Shown here one piece after another: positions 40,174-52,160 of a DNA stretch of 64,000 nt (within the stretch, counting starts at the first letter, position 1; each line of letters begins with the position of its first letter). The position numbers were made by a program, and so were the translations under genes. Under the pieces are notes generated by a model. It had not been told where the DNA came from, ran no database searches, and saw nothing but the letters and a program-made list of their open reading frames with translations. The stretch lies in NCBI GenBank assembly GCA_963931865.1, contig OZ007513.1:434001-498000 (forward strand). Reading direction: 5' to 3'. Source of the stretch: Axinella damicornis (taxonomy: Eukaryota; Porifera; Demospongiae; Axinellida; Axinellidae).

Positions 40174-40485
40174 TGCACTTCTGGATAGTGAACATGATCA
40201 CAATATGATGTTGGTACATGCCAACCTTGCACTAACTTGGGCCTTGTGTGCATAGCTAGCTACCTCCACAAGACAATATTGTCACATGTAAAGACTGTCC
40301 ATATTATACATTATGTACATCTTACTGTTGTATGATAACTTTATGCTGTTCATTCTCAAGCTCGCAGTTGCAACTGGAAGCTTTGGGTTGCTCTTCTGTG
40401 CCAAGATGTCACCTCTGTGTTCATTGCATAGAGCTTATCTCACTTTTCTGCATATGGTGTGGGGAGTCCCCTTCTGTGATCAACG
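40174..40485. other. 3' flank of gene E
   Basis: Shortened version of the flank of genes A and F, with small deletions. No gene. Confidence 0.5.
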
Positions 40486-40795
40486 GTCTAATGACCCTTA
40501 TTACATCATCATGGTGAGGATCCCTGAAGCCAATGTGGTCTAATCACCCTTGTTACATCATCCCTGAAGCCAATGTGGTCTGATGACCCTATTACATCAT
40601 CATGGTGAGGATCCCTGAAGCCAATATGGTCTAATGACCCTTATTACATCATCATTGTGAGAATCCCTGAAGCCAATATGGTCTTATTACATCATCATGG
40701 TTAGAGATCCCTGAAGCCAATGTGGTCTAGTGACCCTAATTTAATTACATCATCATGGTTAGGATAAGTGAGAATCCCTGAAGCCAATGTAAAAG
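40486..40795. repeat. 52-bp tandem repeat, gene E flank, ~6 copies
   Basis: Degenerate copies of the GATCCCTGAAGCCAATGTGG / TTATTACATCATCAT unit described after gene A. Copies are more diverged and truncated than those after gene F. Confidence 0.8.
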
Positions 40796-41398
40796 AAATG
40801 GAGGAACATGAGGTGCATGCACTCATTTGATTGGATGGTATACAAACTTGCACATTACTATATATGGTAATCACTATATATTTGCTCTCACTGAATGTGC
40901 TGAAATGTCTGAGAGTTTAGCCACTGATGGTAATCGCACCTGGTCCAATTCCAGTCATATCCAAACACCTGCGGGTCCTATTATGTTGTGGTAGCTGATT
41001 GGCTAATATCTGACTGCGCACAATAAGTTGTACTGTGTGCTAAGGGTGCAATGATTGCCACTACGAGACTGGCAAGGGTTGCCATAGAAATGTCTTTTTG
41101 GGGATAATTAGCTACATTCAATAGAATTCGAAACTGTACAACTTCTGAATCACTATAGGTACAGCTACACCGTAAGAGGAGGAGGGTTTTTTCAACCTGG
41201 CTCTGGTCACAGTTGCCTCCCTCGGTGATTTCTGCTGTAGGATGCAGCTTGATTTGATCTGCATCATAGATCTCACAGGTAGCTAGCTAGTTGTAGGAAT
41301 TCTAGACGTCCATGTACATACACTTCTATATAGCATATTCCTACCCCTGCATTTCATTCACTTGGTTGGATTTTCCTTGGAGATGTTTAACTTGCATG
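40796..41398. other. Duplicated flank ending at the lost tail fragment
   Basis: Matches the sequence between the 52-bp array and the tail fragments of blocks A and F up to CTCACAGGTAGCTAGCTAGTTGTAG (41273-41297), then diverges. Block E therefore lacks the detached C-terminal tail. No gene. Confidence 0.55.
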
Positions 41399-41582
41399 TA
41401 ACCTTCCCAGTCTGCTTCCTGGTTTCCTACAATGTAACCTTCCCAGTCTGCTTCCTGGGTTCCTACAATGCAAACTTCCCAGTCTGCTTCCTGGGTTCCT
41501 ACAATGTAACCTTCCCAGTCTGCCTCCTGGGTTCCTACAATGTAACCTTCCCAGTCTGCTTCCTGGGTTCCTACAATGTAAC
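41399..41582. repeat. 36-bp minisatellite, 5 copies
   Basis: Unit TAACCTTCCCAGTCTGCTTC plus CTGGGTTCCTACAATG. The period is a multiple of three, so both strands show open frames that are not genes. Confidence 0.9.
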
Positions 41583-41994
41583 TGCTGAAAAAAATGACTG
41601 ACAGTTGCAACAGAAATGTCACTAACTGGGTTAAAACTGATTTTGCATTGGCATATTCACTATAATCTGCACACTTACAGAAACTGTACCTTGCAGTGAC
41701 TAGTATACCAGGGGTATCTATGGCAACCACTGCAACTGAGGGAGTGTTTTCAATTAAGAACTGACGAATCAGTTGAATCTCTACAAAGCACATTCCTATA
41801 CAATCTTTCCAGTTGGTGTACCCGTGTACCAGCCACATCCACTTACATACTCACTGAAACGTTAACTGTGGCATCCAACAATTAGCCTTATTCTTCTTAC
41901 CGCTCTTTATTTGGTAAGAGGGAATTTATTCTACAGTTAACACCTTTTAGTTTATATTAGCTAGTATCCACCGGCCCACCTTCATTCAACTATT
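41583..41994. other. Unassigned intergenic sequence
   Basis: No gene, repeat array or recognisable element was found between the 36-bp minisatellite and the gene C-like relic. Confidence 0.3.
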
Positions 41995-42885
41995 GGACTA
42001 TTTGCATACTATAGCACTCTGACATTCAGTGGTACCATTACTCTCAGATACAACTCGGCTCAATCAAAAGGAGGAGAAATCCTTTTATGGCACAGTGCTG
42101 TGAATGCTACTTGGAACGGTACTTTCAAAAACAACTCAGCTGAATAATTTGGAGGAGGACTTGCTGGACAGTACTGCAATCTTAGACTATCCTTCACTGG
42201 AAACAATTTCTTCAAAGATAACTCTGCTACAAAGGGAGGAGCAGTTGGAGTAAACGACAGTATTCTGCATTTCACTGGAAACATTTTATTCGAAAGAAAC
42301 ATTGCATTCAAAACCAACTCATCTATGCCACACTGTTGCTATGGTGTAGGAATCTATGTGGATAAAAGTATTCTGGAAACATTACGTTCAAAAACAACGT
42401 AGTCACTGGTGAACACACCGACGGTGGGGGGAATTTGCTGGACTAAGTGCAAGGCGTTCTAACAACCGTTTGAGAGGCAACTCTGCTGGGAGTGGTGGAA
42501 GAGTTTATGCACTTAGTAGCACAATACAATTTGCTAGAAACTGTAGAGTGAGAATACATTCACCTCAATTTTCATGGATAACCGTGCACTGATGCATGGT
42601 GGTGGCCTGTACACAGAAAACAGCACCCTACTGTTTGAAGGATGCACCATCTTTAATGGCAACTCAGCATTGTATTATGGTGGGGGAATATGTTCTCGGA
42701 ACAGCACTGTGATGTTCAGTGGACACACTAGTTTCACTTCAAACTCAGCACAAGACAATCAGTCATTAGGTGGAGGGCTCTATGGACTGGGAACAAGTCT
42801 CTACTTCAGTGGAAACAACAGCTTCACAGCAAACACTGCTGCAAGGGGTGGGGGAGAGTACTTGGAGAATTCATTGAATTAGCTA
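41995..42885 (+). pseudogene. Relic of a gene C-type receptor ectodomain
   Basis: Colinear with gene C from its LFAYYSTLTFSGTITLRYNSA unit (split here for length) to the GGGEYLENSLN unit. It contains multiple frameshifts, an in-frame stop after AATAATTTGGAGG (42146) and internal deletions. The last part (42574-42882) still reads cleanly: GGGLYTENST, GGGICSRNST, GGGLYGLGTS, ending ENSLN-stop. It runs directly into the 24-bp minisatellite. No signal peptide or membrane domain. Confidence 0.85.
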
Positions 42886-42921
42886 CCTAGCAAAGAACAC
42901 AAATGTCACCATGGCAATTGG

Positions 42922-43317
42922 CACCAGGCAATGGGCATCAACTGTTACCAGGCAATGGGCATCAACTGTCACCAGGCAATGGGCATCAACTGTCACCAGG
43001 CAATGGGCATCAACTGTCACCAGGCAATGGTCATCAACTGTCACCAGGCAATGGTCATCAACTGTCACCAGGCAATGGTCATCAACTGTCACCAGGCAAT
43101 GGGCATCAACTGTCACCAGGCAATGGTCATCAACTGTCACCAGGCAATGGGCATCAACTGTCACCAGGCAATGGTCATCAACTGCCACCAGGCAATGGTC
43201 ATCAACTGTCACCAGGCAATGGGCATCAACTGTCACCAGGCAATGGGCGTCAACTGCCACCAGGCAATGGTCATCAGCTGTCACCAGGCAATGGGCATCA
43301 ACTGCCACCAGGCAACA
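42922..43317. repeat. 24-bp minisatellite, ~16 copies
   Basis: Unit GGCAATGGGCATCAACTGTC plus ACCA, with GGTC variants. It begins where the gene C homology ends (GTCACCATGG at 42905), so it appears to have grown from, or been inserted at, the relic's break. The period of 24 opens all frames; the apparent ~150-residue proteins are artefacts. Confidence 0.92.
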
Positions 43318-43938
43318 AGAAACTTTGTTTGAACATAATTATAAGAAGCTAAGGGTTTCATCATAAATATCTCATATAGAGCCTTGAGCATCAACTGCGC
43401 GACAATTGGCGTCAATAATTGGTATTAATAATACGTATTGGTGCGTGACAAAAGGTGCTGGTGCGCAACAATGGGGGAAAAATAACCCACTCCACTGGAT
43501 TGGTTTCTCAGAAAATAGTTGTGGCAGTTTATGCCCATTCTTGGAATAGACAGTAATTTTAGAAGAACCTGTAAATTTGTTTCCTGGAATCTAGTACTGT
43601 AGGCACTGTTCACTTATAGGCACCATTTCCTGGAATAGTACAACCACAGCCCATGTTTACCTGAGAGATAAAACTACATCCAGGGCGGAGGTACATATCC
43701 TCTGAGGGGGTATATATGGTCTATCCGACGTAGGCCAAATCTGATTGACCAACTGCATTTACTAGGTAGACTCTCTGTGCAAGTTGGCGCCAGTGGTATA
43801 GCTCAATATGCCATCACACTTCAGTAGTTACATTAATACGGAGGCATTGAAGCCATTTCAATTTGTCATTCCAATTTTTACAATCATGGGAGGAGTCTTG
43901 TCAGATTGTATGCTCTCCTTTCCACGTCCTCCTACCAG
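43318..43938. other. Intergenic sequence before a possible exon
   Basis: No supported gene. The 3' end (CTTTCCACGTCCTCCTACCAG) resembles a pyrimidine tract with a splice acceptor. Confidence 0.3.
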
Positions 43939-44055
43939 CTCCAGGAGAGAGAGAGACAGTTGAGGTTGTCTGCCTCAGACCATTGTGATGGCGAGAAGCT
44001 GCCTCTTCTCAGGAGGAAGAGGAGAATTAAACTCAAGACGGTTGCCAAGTATCTG
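43939..44055 (+). other. Possible orphan internal exon
   Basis: A 117-base open phase-0 segment lies between a pyrimidine-rich acceptor (CGTCCTCCTACCAG) and the donor-like CTG-GTATGA. It would encode 39 residues: LQERERQLRLSASDHC followed by DGEKLPLLRRKRRIKLKTVA and KYL. I do not recognise it and see no partner exons. It may be chance. Confidence 0.2.
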
Positions 44056-44204
44056 GTATGATCCAATTATACAGAAACTTCATCACAATATATAGGTTTG
44101 GCTTTAATAGCAACGTTCATTTTATGACAATCCTTTCTCAATTTCTTGATTGACTTTGTATAACTATTGATTACCTTGTACCTTTGTAGTGGGTGTCGTT
44201 GTCT

Positions 44205-44345
44205 TACATTCTTGAATGATGTCATTGTCTCACATTCTTGAATATGTCATTGTCTCACATTCTTGAATGATGTCATTGTCTCACATGATGTCATTGTCTC
44301 ACATTCTTGAATGATCTCACATTCTTGAGTGATGTCATTTGTGTC
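44205..44345. repeat. ~26-bp tandem repeat, ~5 copies
   Basis: Degenerate copies of ATGATGTCATTGTCTCACAT plus TCTTGA. No function is evident. Confidence 0.8.
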
Positions 44346-44475
44346 TCACAAATTCATTAATTATGTAACCAGGAATATTCATGAATTCACTCATGGCCTG
44401 CATGCCAGATGGAAGGATTTCATTGATGCATGCACACATATGGTCATGTTCATATTCCGCACCTATACATGCCAT

Positions 44476-44570
44476 TAGCCTCGTTCTCAGTCCCATGCCC
44501 AGCTTTTTGTCGCTTGCAGTACCGTACTGCAAGCGACGAAAAGCTGGGCATGGGACTGGGAATGAGGCTA
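44476..44570. mobile_element. 95-bp palindromic element with 9-bp target duplication
   Basis: Arms 44476-44522 and 44524-44570 are 47 bases each, almost perfectly complementary, around a single central base. The ends read TAGCCTCGTTCTCAG and CTGGGAATGAGGCTA. Both sides carry the 9-bp direct repeat ACATGCCAT (44467-44475, 44571-44579). It belongs to the same family as 742-1457 and 1194-1295. At this size it is a minimal element consisting only of inverted ends. Confidence 0.85.
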
Positions 44571-44779
44571 ACATGCCATCTCACACAGGATGCATGCTAC
44601 ATAGTCTCGTGCCCTGACCACACCCCCGAGGGGCGTGGTCTGGGCGCGCGACTACATGCTACATGCCCAAGGAAGAGAGTACGTTGTGCATATCTATAGT
44701 CCCCCAGCATTCATGTCCAATCTAGGCCTGCCAGGCATGACATAGTTCATATTCCACAACTATATGACTAGTACTCAGA

Positions 44780-45165
44780 AGGTCTTGGGTTCGAATCCCA
44801 GCTGATCCCAGAATGTTTTCTGTGGATTCAATATTCTCTCTCTCCAAAGCTTGCAACTACATGCCATCTCACAGGAAGCATGCTACAATATATGTTCCAG
44901 GAAGAGAGTATGTTGTGCTATGCTGCATAATATTATTACATGAGGCAGTTCATTTAGGGTACTCAACTACATCAGAAACATCCTGAGGGGTTTCCACTGT
45001 AGGGTCGTGTGCATGCTTGACATGTAGCTAATTATTAAATCCCTATGCAGTTACATTACACGTCTATAGCTATAACACCACAGGATGTGTACTGAGATGT
45101 CGAGGCCTCAATGCTCAACTGAGATGTTTGAACATGCAACTGTATATACCAATCCTGGATGTATG
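44780..45165. repeat. Dispersed repeat with tRNA-like B box
   Basis: GGGTTCGAATCCCAGC (44788-44803) fits an RNA polymerase III B box with a T-stem pairing TTGGG/CCCAG. From AATCCCAGCT on (CCAAAGCTTGCAACTACATG, CATGAGGCAGTTCATTTAGG, GAGATGTTTGAACATGC) it matches 63186-63524. No matching acceptor stem is present, so it is not an intact tRNA; a tRNA-derived SINE or LINE-associated repeat is likelier. Confidence 0.55.
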
Positions 45166-45994
45166 TTCAGTTAATTGCTTCCTGCTTCAAAACAAATTTA
45201 TACCAAATTCACTTGCTGCATGTCCCCCTCTCACAATTCCATCGATTAAGCTTCATGGACTTATCTATTGCTATAGCATTTCAGAATTAAAGAGCTCGGA
45301 ACCAACTATATAGAGTGGTATATTGAATTTGCCTCCCCAAACTTGCTTAAAATGTGTTTCAGGAGCTGCTGATAATTCAAAATTTGGGGCGTATGACCAT
45401 AGGGTGTGCATGTTATTCATTGTTGCATTATTGTGCAATTCATGCAGTTTCCAGTATTTGATTTTGGGTTATAGAATGCTCTGTTTCTGAGGCCTTCAAT
45501 TGAATTATGACTGCAGATGAATGTTCTGTCCAGCTTGATGGAATCCACCACCCTCCATCAACCTTGACACAGCATCCCTTGCTAGGTTCTGAACCAGATA
45601 TAATAGCTAGCAGATGGATGGCATTGCTTTCAAGCCTGAAGGAATTGCGAGGGGCCCGAAGGTGGATGATGGTTGGTAATTATGTTTGGAATTCTCTTCA
45701 TAGTACGTTAATTAAATTAACAGCAGCGTGTAATGACGTAAAAGCGTCATTATTATTATGCTCTCCCCTGCCCATAGACTGAGTTAATATATATTTGTAA
45801 TTGATATGCTGTGTTTAACCACGACTTCAGTCTACTATGGAATTGGTCAATGATATCACACATTGTGGACATTGACTTAGCTACCGGTAATAGAATTTAC
45901 ATTCAAACTACTCTTCAGAATAAGCTACCTAGTAGATCAGCTTTAACCTTCAATACTGCTAACACAATTATATTATGTGAACTACTGTCTTGAT
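45166..45994. other. Intergenic, 3' part duplicated upstream of gene B
   Basis: From about 45815 the sequence matches 12605-12725. Elsewhere no gene or repeat was recognised. Confidence 0.4.
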
Positions 45995-46090
45995 TGCTGA
46001 TTGCTGTGAATCAAAGTGCTGCTATAGTGTTGCTGTTGTGCTTCAACTTGAGCAAGAGCCAAAGTGTAGGAAAACTGCAGTTGACTGTAG
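45995..46090 (+). promoter_or_regulatory. Putative 5' non-coding exon of gene F
   Basis: GCTGATTGCTGTGAATCAAA, GTGCTGCTATAG, GAGCAAGAGCCAAAGTG and AACTGCAGTTGACTGTAG, followed by GTGAGT. The acceptor CCCTGCAG ends at 47228, giving an intron of about 1.14 kb that contains the MITE at 46459-46747. Confidence 0.5.
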
Positions 46091-46458
46091 GTGAGTGACA
46101 TGTGCCTAACTGTATCTCCTAGTTATACTTGCTGCTGTAGTGGTGAATCGTGTTCTACTGGTAGGATTGTTCTATAATGTCTCAGCACCCAGGAGGAAAG
46201 GTGTAGCTACAACATTCTACACTGTGGTGCACTTACACAAGCGTATTACATAATTGTGCTGAAACAACTGTGATACATTTTTTGTTTTCCCGCGATGGCT
46301 GCTCAGCACTCGGGGTCATTGGAAGTGCTAAAACTCACTTTGGTGGTGAATTTGTAAGCGCTCCTTAACTTACTTTCATTACTCTCGCTGTAATTGTCCA
46401 AACCATCAACAAATTTATACTTATCCCCACTTTGCCCCTGCATGTCCTGGTGGGTCAC

Positions 46459-46747
46459 GCCCGCGGCAATGTTGTTTTAGTTATCTAAAACTGAAATAGT
46501 TTAGTTTTTGGTTTTAATTAGGTAGAAGTCGCATTGTTTAGTTTAGTTTTAGTTTCAATTACTAAATCTCAAAAGGGTTAGTAAAGGCTCTTTTAGTTTT
46601 AGTAACCACCATTTTTGGGTGATTTTCATTCTAGTTTAGTTGTAGTTTTAATTAACAGGCTGAGACAGCTCATTTTAGTTTTAGTTTTAATTACTAAAGT
46701 GAAATATGCCATACTAAAGTTTTAGTTTTAGTTAACTAAAACAACAT
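46459..46747. mobile_element. MITE, ~289 bp, 8-bp target duplication
   Basis: AT-rich insertion full of TTTTAGTTTTAGTT, with inverted ends CAATGTTGTTTTAGTTA (46467) and TAACTAAAACAACATTG (ending 46749). It is flanked by TGGGTCAC at 46451-46458 and 46748-46755. The paralogous flank of gene B has the uninterrupted site (TGGGTCATGGCTGCC near 13501). An 8-bp duplication suggests the hAT superfamily. The extra GCCCGCGG at the left end is unexplained. Confidence 0.7.
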
Positions 46748-47234
46748 TGGGTCACGGCTGCCCTCCAAATATCATTTTGTAATGGACATAATACAATCTG
46801 CAAAGGCAACTGGCCCAGATCATCTCACTGATGATCTTGGGAACATATGCAAGGTCACTACAACTGGTTGTCATGGACATTTCTATGCCCTTGACCACAG
46901 CAGGTCCCTCACAGATGTTTAGTGGTTATGATCACACAACTGTGGTTGTAGATAATCTGGACCAGCTTCCTCTCAAGTTGCCTTATGCAATTAGTCTCTG
47001 AATCCCTTCTTCTAACCACCGGCTCCAGCTTGTCTGCAACCAGGGTAGCTTGGTAGCTTGTCTGCAACCAGGGTAACCACTCTGTGGTTAAAACAACTGA
47101 TTTGCTTTTGTAGTGGCGCGAATACTTTTGTAGTGATAATATTTCAGGCAGTCAATAGTCAAACAATTAACTGGCTTTTCATTTTTAACATGCGATAAAT
47201 TATATACTCACTTCTGTACACCCTGCAGCTGCAC
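46748..47234. other. Gene F 5' flank or intron
   Basis: Matches 14398-14833 upstream of gene B, with an internal short duplication of GTAGCTTGTCTGCAACCAGG. It ends in the conserved acceptor CTTCTGTACACCCTGCAG. No gene. Confidence 0.5.
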
Positions 47235-47241
47235 ATGAGGT

Positions 47242-50200
47242 ATGGCTGGGTCACCACAGCTAAAGTGCACTGTCAGTGCAACTCTGCTACCTCTCCTGGT
47301 CATTATGACCACCTGCTCTGGTCACACCATACGATACGTCAAGCCCACTACTCCTGATACACCATGTCCTGCTGATCCCTGCCTCACTCTCTCCGAGTAT
47401 GCACAACAACCTCACCACTACCTCACCTCCAACACCACGCTGCTACTCCTGGCTGGGGAACATGTCCTCAGTGTGAACTTTACGGTGGAGAATGTGAGTG
47501 ATTTTGAGATTAGCGCATCATTATCCTCACCTCATGCTGTGAAGATTGTCTGCCAACAATTGGTTGGCTTTACATTTAGAAACATGTCACACATGACACT
47601 GCACAGCTTGACCTTTACCTCTTGTGGCAAGGGTGCAATTTATTCTGCCTATGGTTTCCCAATCCCGACTGCATATGGAGTGTCAGTTCATTCAGGACAA
47701 GACACTGAGATTGTCAACTGCTCATTTCAGGACAGTATTGGTACTGCTCTGGGAGTGTTCAACAACAGTAGCCTGGTCCTGAGAGGAAGCAGCAGTTTCA
47801 TCAACAACTGTGGGAAATGCTCTGGCAGTTTATGTTTCTGTGTGGGAGGTGGAATTTACGCAGACACAAGCACCTTGGTCTTCACAGGAAACAGCACTTT
47901 TGGAGACAACTCAGCTGACTTTGGTGGAGGATTCTATGCACAGAACAGTACTCTTAACTTTACTGGTAGTAGCACTTTCACGAACAACTCAGCTGGACTC
48001 CATGGTGGAGGATTCTTTGCAGTGTACAGTAGTACTCTTAACTTCACCGGTAGCAGCACTTTCATGAACAACTCAGCTGGATTCTATGGTGGAGGATTCT
48101 TTGCATGGTTCAGTACTCTTAACTTTACTGGTAGTAGCACTTTCATGCATGAACAACTCAGCTGTGTATACTGGTGGAGGATTCTATGCACGGTTCATTA
48201 CTCTTAACTTTACTGGTAGTAGCACTTTCATGAACAACTCAGCTGACAATGGTGGAGGATTCTATGCACAGAACAGTACTCTTAACCTTATCGGTAGTAA
48301 TACTTTCATGAACAACTCAGCTGTGTATACTGGTGGAGGATTCTATGCACAGTGTACTCTTAACTTTACCGGTAGTAGCACTTTCATGAACAACTCAGCT
48401 GGACTCCATGGTGGAGGTTTCTATACAGGGTACAGTACTCTTAACTTTACCGGTAGTAGCACTTTCATGAACAACTCAGCTAGACTCCATGGTGGAGGAT
48501 TCTATGCATGGAACAGTACTCTTAACTTTACCGGTAGTAGCACTTTCATGAACAACTCAGCTAGACTCTATGGTGGAGGGTTCCGTACATACGAAAGTAT
48601 TCTGTATTTTGGAAATAGTGCAACTCAGAGCACTGAGCTGTATGGTGGAGGTTGTGATTCAGACAATTTAGTCTTCATGAATAATTTGGCATCGATTCAT
48701 GGTGGAGCAGTGTACACAGAAGACAGTATTTTATGCTTTGAAGGATGTAACATCTTTAGTGGCAACTCTGCACGCTACTATGGAGGAGGCGTTTACTCTG
48801 AGAACAGCACTCTGAAGTTCAATGGAAACACAAAGTTCAGATCAAACTCAGGACATTTGCAAGGTGGAGGGATCTATGGACTGGGAACAAGTTTTTATTT
48901 TAGTGGAAACAGCAGCTTCACAGCAAACACTGCTGCAAGGGGCGGGGGAGAGTACCTGACAAGTTCATTCAATTTCTTTTCTCGCTATGCAAATATCGTT
49001 TTTGATAAGAACAATGCAACAGAGTATGGGGGAGCAGTATATGTGGAGGATTCTGACCCTATCTCTTACTGCTTTCCCAATCACATTGAGAGGAAATGTT
49101 CATTTCAAGTCAATGGGTTCTTTAATCGACCATCTCTTGATATTCACCTGCATTTCTACAACAACCATGCACAGATAGCAGGCAGTTCAGTGTATGGCGG
49201 CGCAATATACAACTGTATAGTTCAAGTTCAGACTTTTGTCGCTATATTCTATGAGTTAATCTTTGAAGCATTTGATTTTGAAATGGAGCCTAATAATTCC
49301 GCTTCTTCTGATCCATTCAAAGTGTTACTGTGTAAAGATGGGACCCCAAATCGCAACACTTCAAATTCAGAGCTGGTCAGACGAGTGTATCCAGGAGAAC
49401 TGCTCCATTTTCCTTTGGCCGCATCCGGTCAGGGGGAGGAAACTATTCCAGCTGTGATAAGAGCATTCTTCAATGACACATTTGGAAATACCTCACTGGC
49501 TCGATTCCAAGATACTCAGAAAGTAACGAAAACCTGCACAGAACTTTATTACCAAGTGCATTCATCAGCTGCTAACCACAACGAGACATTAGTGCTGTAT
49601 GCAGACGGTCCATGTTCAACTGATGGACGGCTTCTAAATATCTCTTTACAGTTCCTTCCCTGCCCACCTGGGTTTAGCTTGAATTCATCTGAGAGGATCT
49701 GTGGGTGTGAACCGAGGCTTCAGAAGTACACTACCAGGTGTAATGTCACAAAAAGAGAAATAAAACGTGAAAAAGAATACTGGGTGGGATATGACAATAG
49801 CTCTCAAGCACTGATTCTCCATCCACGCTGCCCATTTGACTACTGCAAGCCAGTCACAGACCAAACTAGTTTCCCTCTCAACAATACGGACTTGCAGTGT
49901 GCAAACAGCAGGTCTGGTCTCTTATGTGGACGGTGCAAACCAGGTCTTAGCCTTGCTCTTGGTAGCTCCAAATGCATACAGTGCTCTGACCTTTACATAT
50001 GGCTGGTTATTCCATTTGCCCTGGCTGGGATTGCTTTAGTCCTTCTACTGCTTGCTTTAAAGCTCACAGTTGCAGCAGGAACCATCAATGGGCTGCTTTT
50101 CTATGCCAACATAGTCACAGTCAATCGTGCAATCTTCTTCCCACCCAACCAAACCAACATTCTGACAGTGTTCATAGCGTGGCTTAACCTGGACTTAGGC

Positions 50201-51280
50201 ATTGAGACTTGCCTCTTCGATGGATTGGATGCATATGTTAAAACATGGTTGCAGTATATCTTTCCTTTGTACATTTGGAGCTTAGTGGGGCTAATAATTA
50301 TTGTTAGTGACTACTCGTCGACAATTGCAAAATTGTTCGGCTCCAATCCAGTTGCAGTTCTGGCAACCCTCTTCCTCCTTTCCTATGCGAAGCTTCTTCG
50401 TACCATCATCGCTGCATTGTTCTTCACTTTCCTGGACTATCCCAATGAGGTGCAGGTTGCTGTGTGGCTGCATGATGGGAACATTAAGTACCTTCACGGC
50501 AAACACATTGTCCTCTTTCTCGTTGCTTCACTAACACTTCTGCTCTTGTTTCTTCCCTACACCCTCCTCCTCACTGTGGGACAGTGGCTGCAGGCAAAGT
50601 CCAATCATAGGCTCTTCTATTGGATCAACAAGCCCAGAATAAAACCATTCCTGGATGCCTACCAAGCACCATACAATGACCGACATCGGTACTGGACTGG
50701 ACTGATGCTTTGTCTTCGCTCTGCTCTCTTTCTTGTGTTTGCCTTCAACACTCAAGCTGATCCCAGTCTCAACCTTCTGGCTATCTCTTCAGTAGCTCTT
50801 GGACTTACTGTAGTGAAACAATACACTGGTGCAGTGTACAAGAAGTTGTATGTTGATGTTCTTGAGGTCTCTTTCACCGTCAATCTGGGAATTCTGTCCA
50901 TAGCCACCTACTGTGTGAAACTTGCTGTAGTACCAGTTAGCCAGGCAGCTGTTACCTACACCTCAGTGAGTGTAGCACTCACCACCTTTGTTGGGGTCCT
51001 TCTCTACCACACTTACCAGCAAGTGTGGCCCAAACTGCAGCAGAAACTTCAGCAGCTGCAACATCAGGAAGAAAGCGAGAGTTTCAAGGACAGCATTTCT
51101 GAGGAGGAAACCCGACCTTTGCTTGCTCCCACCACAACTATAATTGAGTTTCCAGATGAACAGCAACCCATCACGATTGATACAGCTGATGACCGTCCAG
51201 TGAAAGCTCCACATCTCAAGACTGTTGCCTTCACTGAACTCAGGGAGCCACTTGATTTGATTGACACAAACGATCCGTAA
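47242..51280 (+). pseudogene. Gene F: beta-helix repeat receptor with one 4-bp frameshift
   Basis: The family start, signal peptide and N-terminal block are intact. After three complete repeats the reading frame breaks at 48144-48151, where CATG is duplicated (TTCATGCATGAAC instead of TTCATGAAC), leading to a stop at 48207. The next frame (from about 48152) continues to 51280 with six more standard repeats, conserved units, ectodomain, stalk, multi-pass region and a tail ending LIDTNDP, with no other defect. The sequence is closest to gene A, including the ISSVALGLTVVKQYTG membrane variant. It may be a recent pseudogene, a polymorphic allele or an assembly error; everything else looks functional. 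Confidence 0.85.
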
Positions 51281-51607
51281 TGCACGTCTGGATAGTGAAC
51301 ATGATCACAATATGATGTTAGTACATGCCAACCTTGCACTAACTTGGGCCTTGTGTGCATAGCTACCTCCACAAGACTACATATTTGAATTGTCACACTC
51401 CCGTAAAGCTCCATATTATACATTATGTACATCTTACTGTTGTATGATAACTTTATGCTGTTCATTCTCAAGCTCGCAGTTGCAACTGGAAGCTTTGGGT
51501 TGCTCTTCTGTGCCAAGATGAAGGTGTTTGTTTCACCTCTGTGTTCATTGCGTAGAGCTTATCTCACTTTTCTGCATATGGTGTGGGGAGTCCCCTTCTG
51601 TGATCAA
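51281..51607. other. 3' flank of gene F
   Basis: Nearly identical to 5496-5830 after gene A. Probably includes the 3' UTR. No other gene. Confidence 0.55.
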
Positions 51608-52160
51608 CACTGTCAATGTGGTCTAATGACCCTTATTACATCATCATGGTTAGGATCCCTGAAGCCAATGTGGTCTAATGACCCTTATTACATCATCATG
51701 GTTAGGATCCCTGAAGCCAATGTGGTCTAATGACCCTTATTACATCATCATGGTTAGGATAAGTGAGGATCCCTGAAGCCAATGTGGTCTAATGACCCTT
51801 ATTACATCATCATGGTTAGGATCCCTTAAGCCAATGTGGTCTAATGACCCTTATTACATCATCATGGTTAGGATCCCTGAAGCCAATGTGGTCTAATGAC
51901 CCTTATTATATCATCATGGTTAGGATCCCTGAAGCCAATGTGGTCTAATGACCCTTATTACATCATCATGGTTAGGATAAGTGAGGATCCCTGAAGCCAA
52001 TGTGGTCTAATGACCCTTATTACATCATCATTGTTAGGATCCCTTAAGCCAATGTGGTCTAATGACCCTTATTACATCATCATGGTGAGGATCCCTGAAG
52101 CCAATGTGGTCTAATGACCCTTATTACATCATCATGGTTAGGATAAGTGAGAATCCCTGA
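51608..52160. repeat. 52-bp tandem repeat, gene F flank, ~10 copies
   Basis: Ten fairly uniform copies of GGATCCCTGAAGCCAATGTG / GTCTAATGACCCTTATTACA / TCATCATGGTTA, some extended by GGATAAGTGA. Uniformity suggests recent homogenisation compared with the array after gene E. Confidence 0.92.

Noticed and set aside
42883..43366. Five overlapping reading frames of ~130-150 residues on both strands
   Set aside because: All are translations of the 24-bp minisatellite, whose period is a multiple of three.
44730..44812. tRNA gene
   Set aside because: The B box and T-stem are good, but no matching acceptor stem, D-arm or anticodon arm could be folded upstream.
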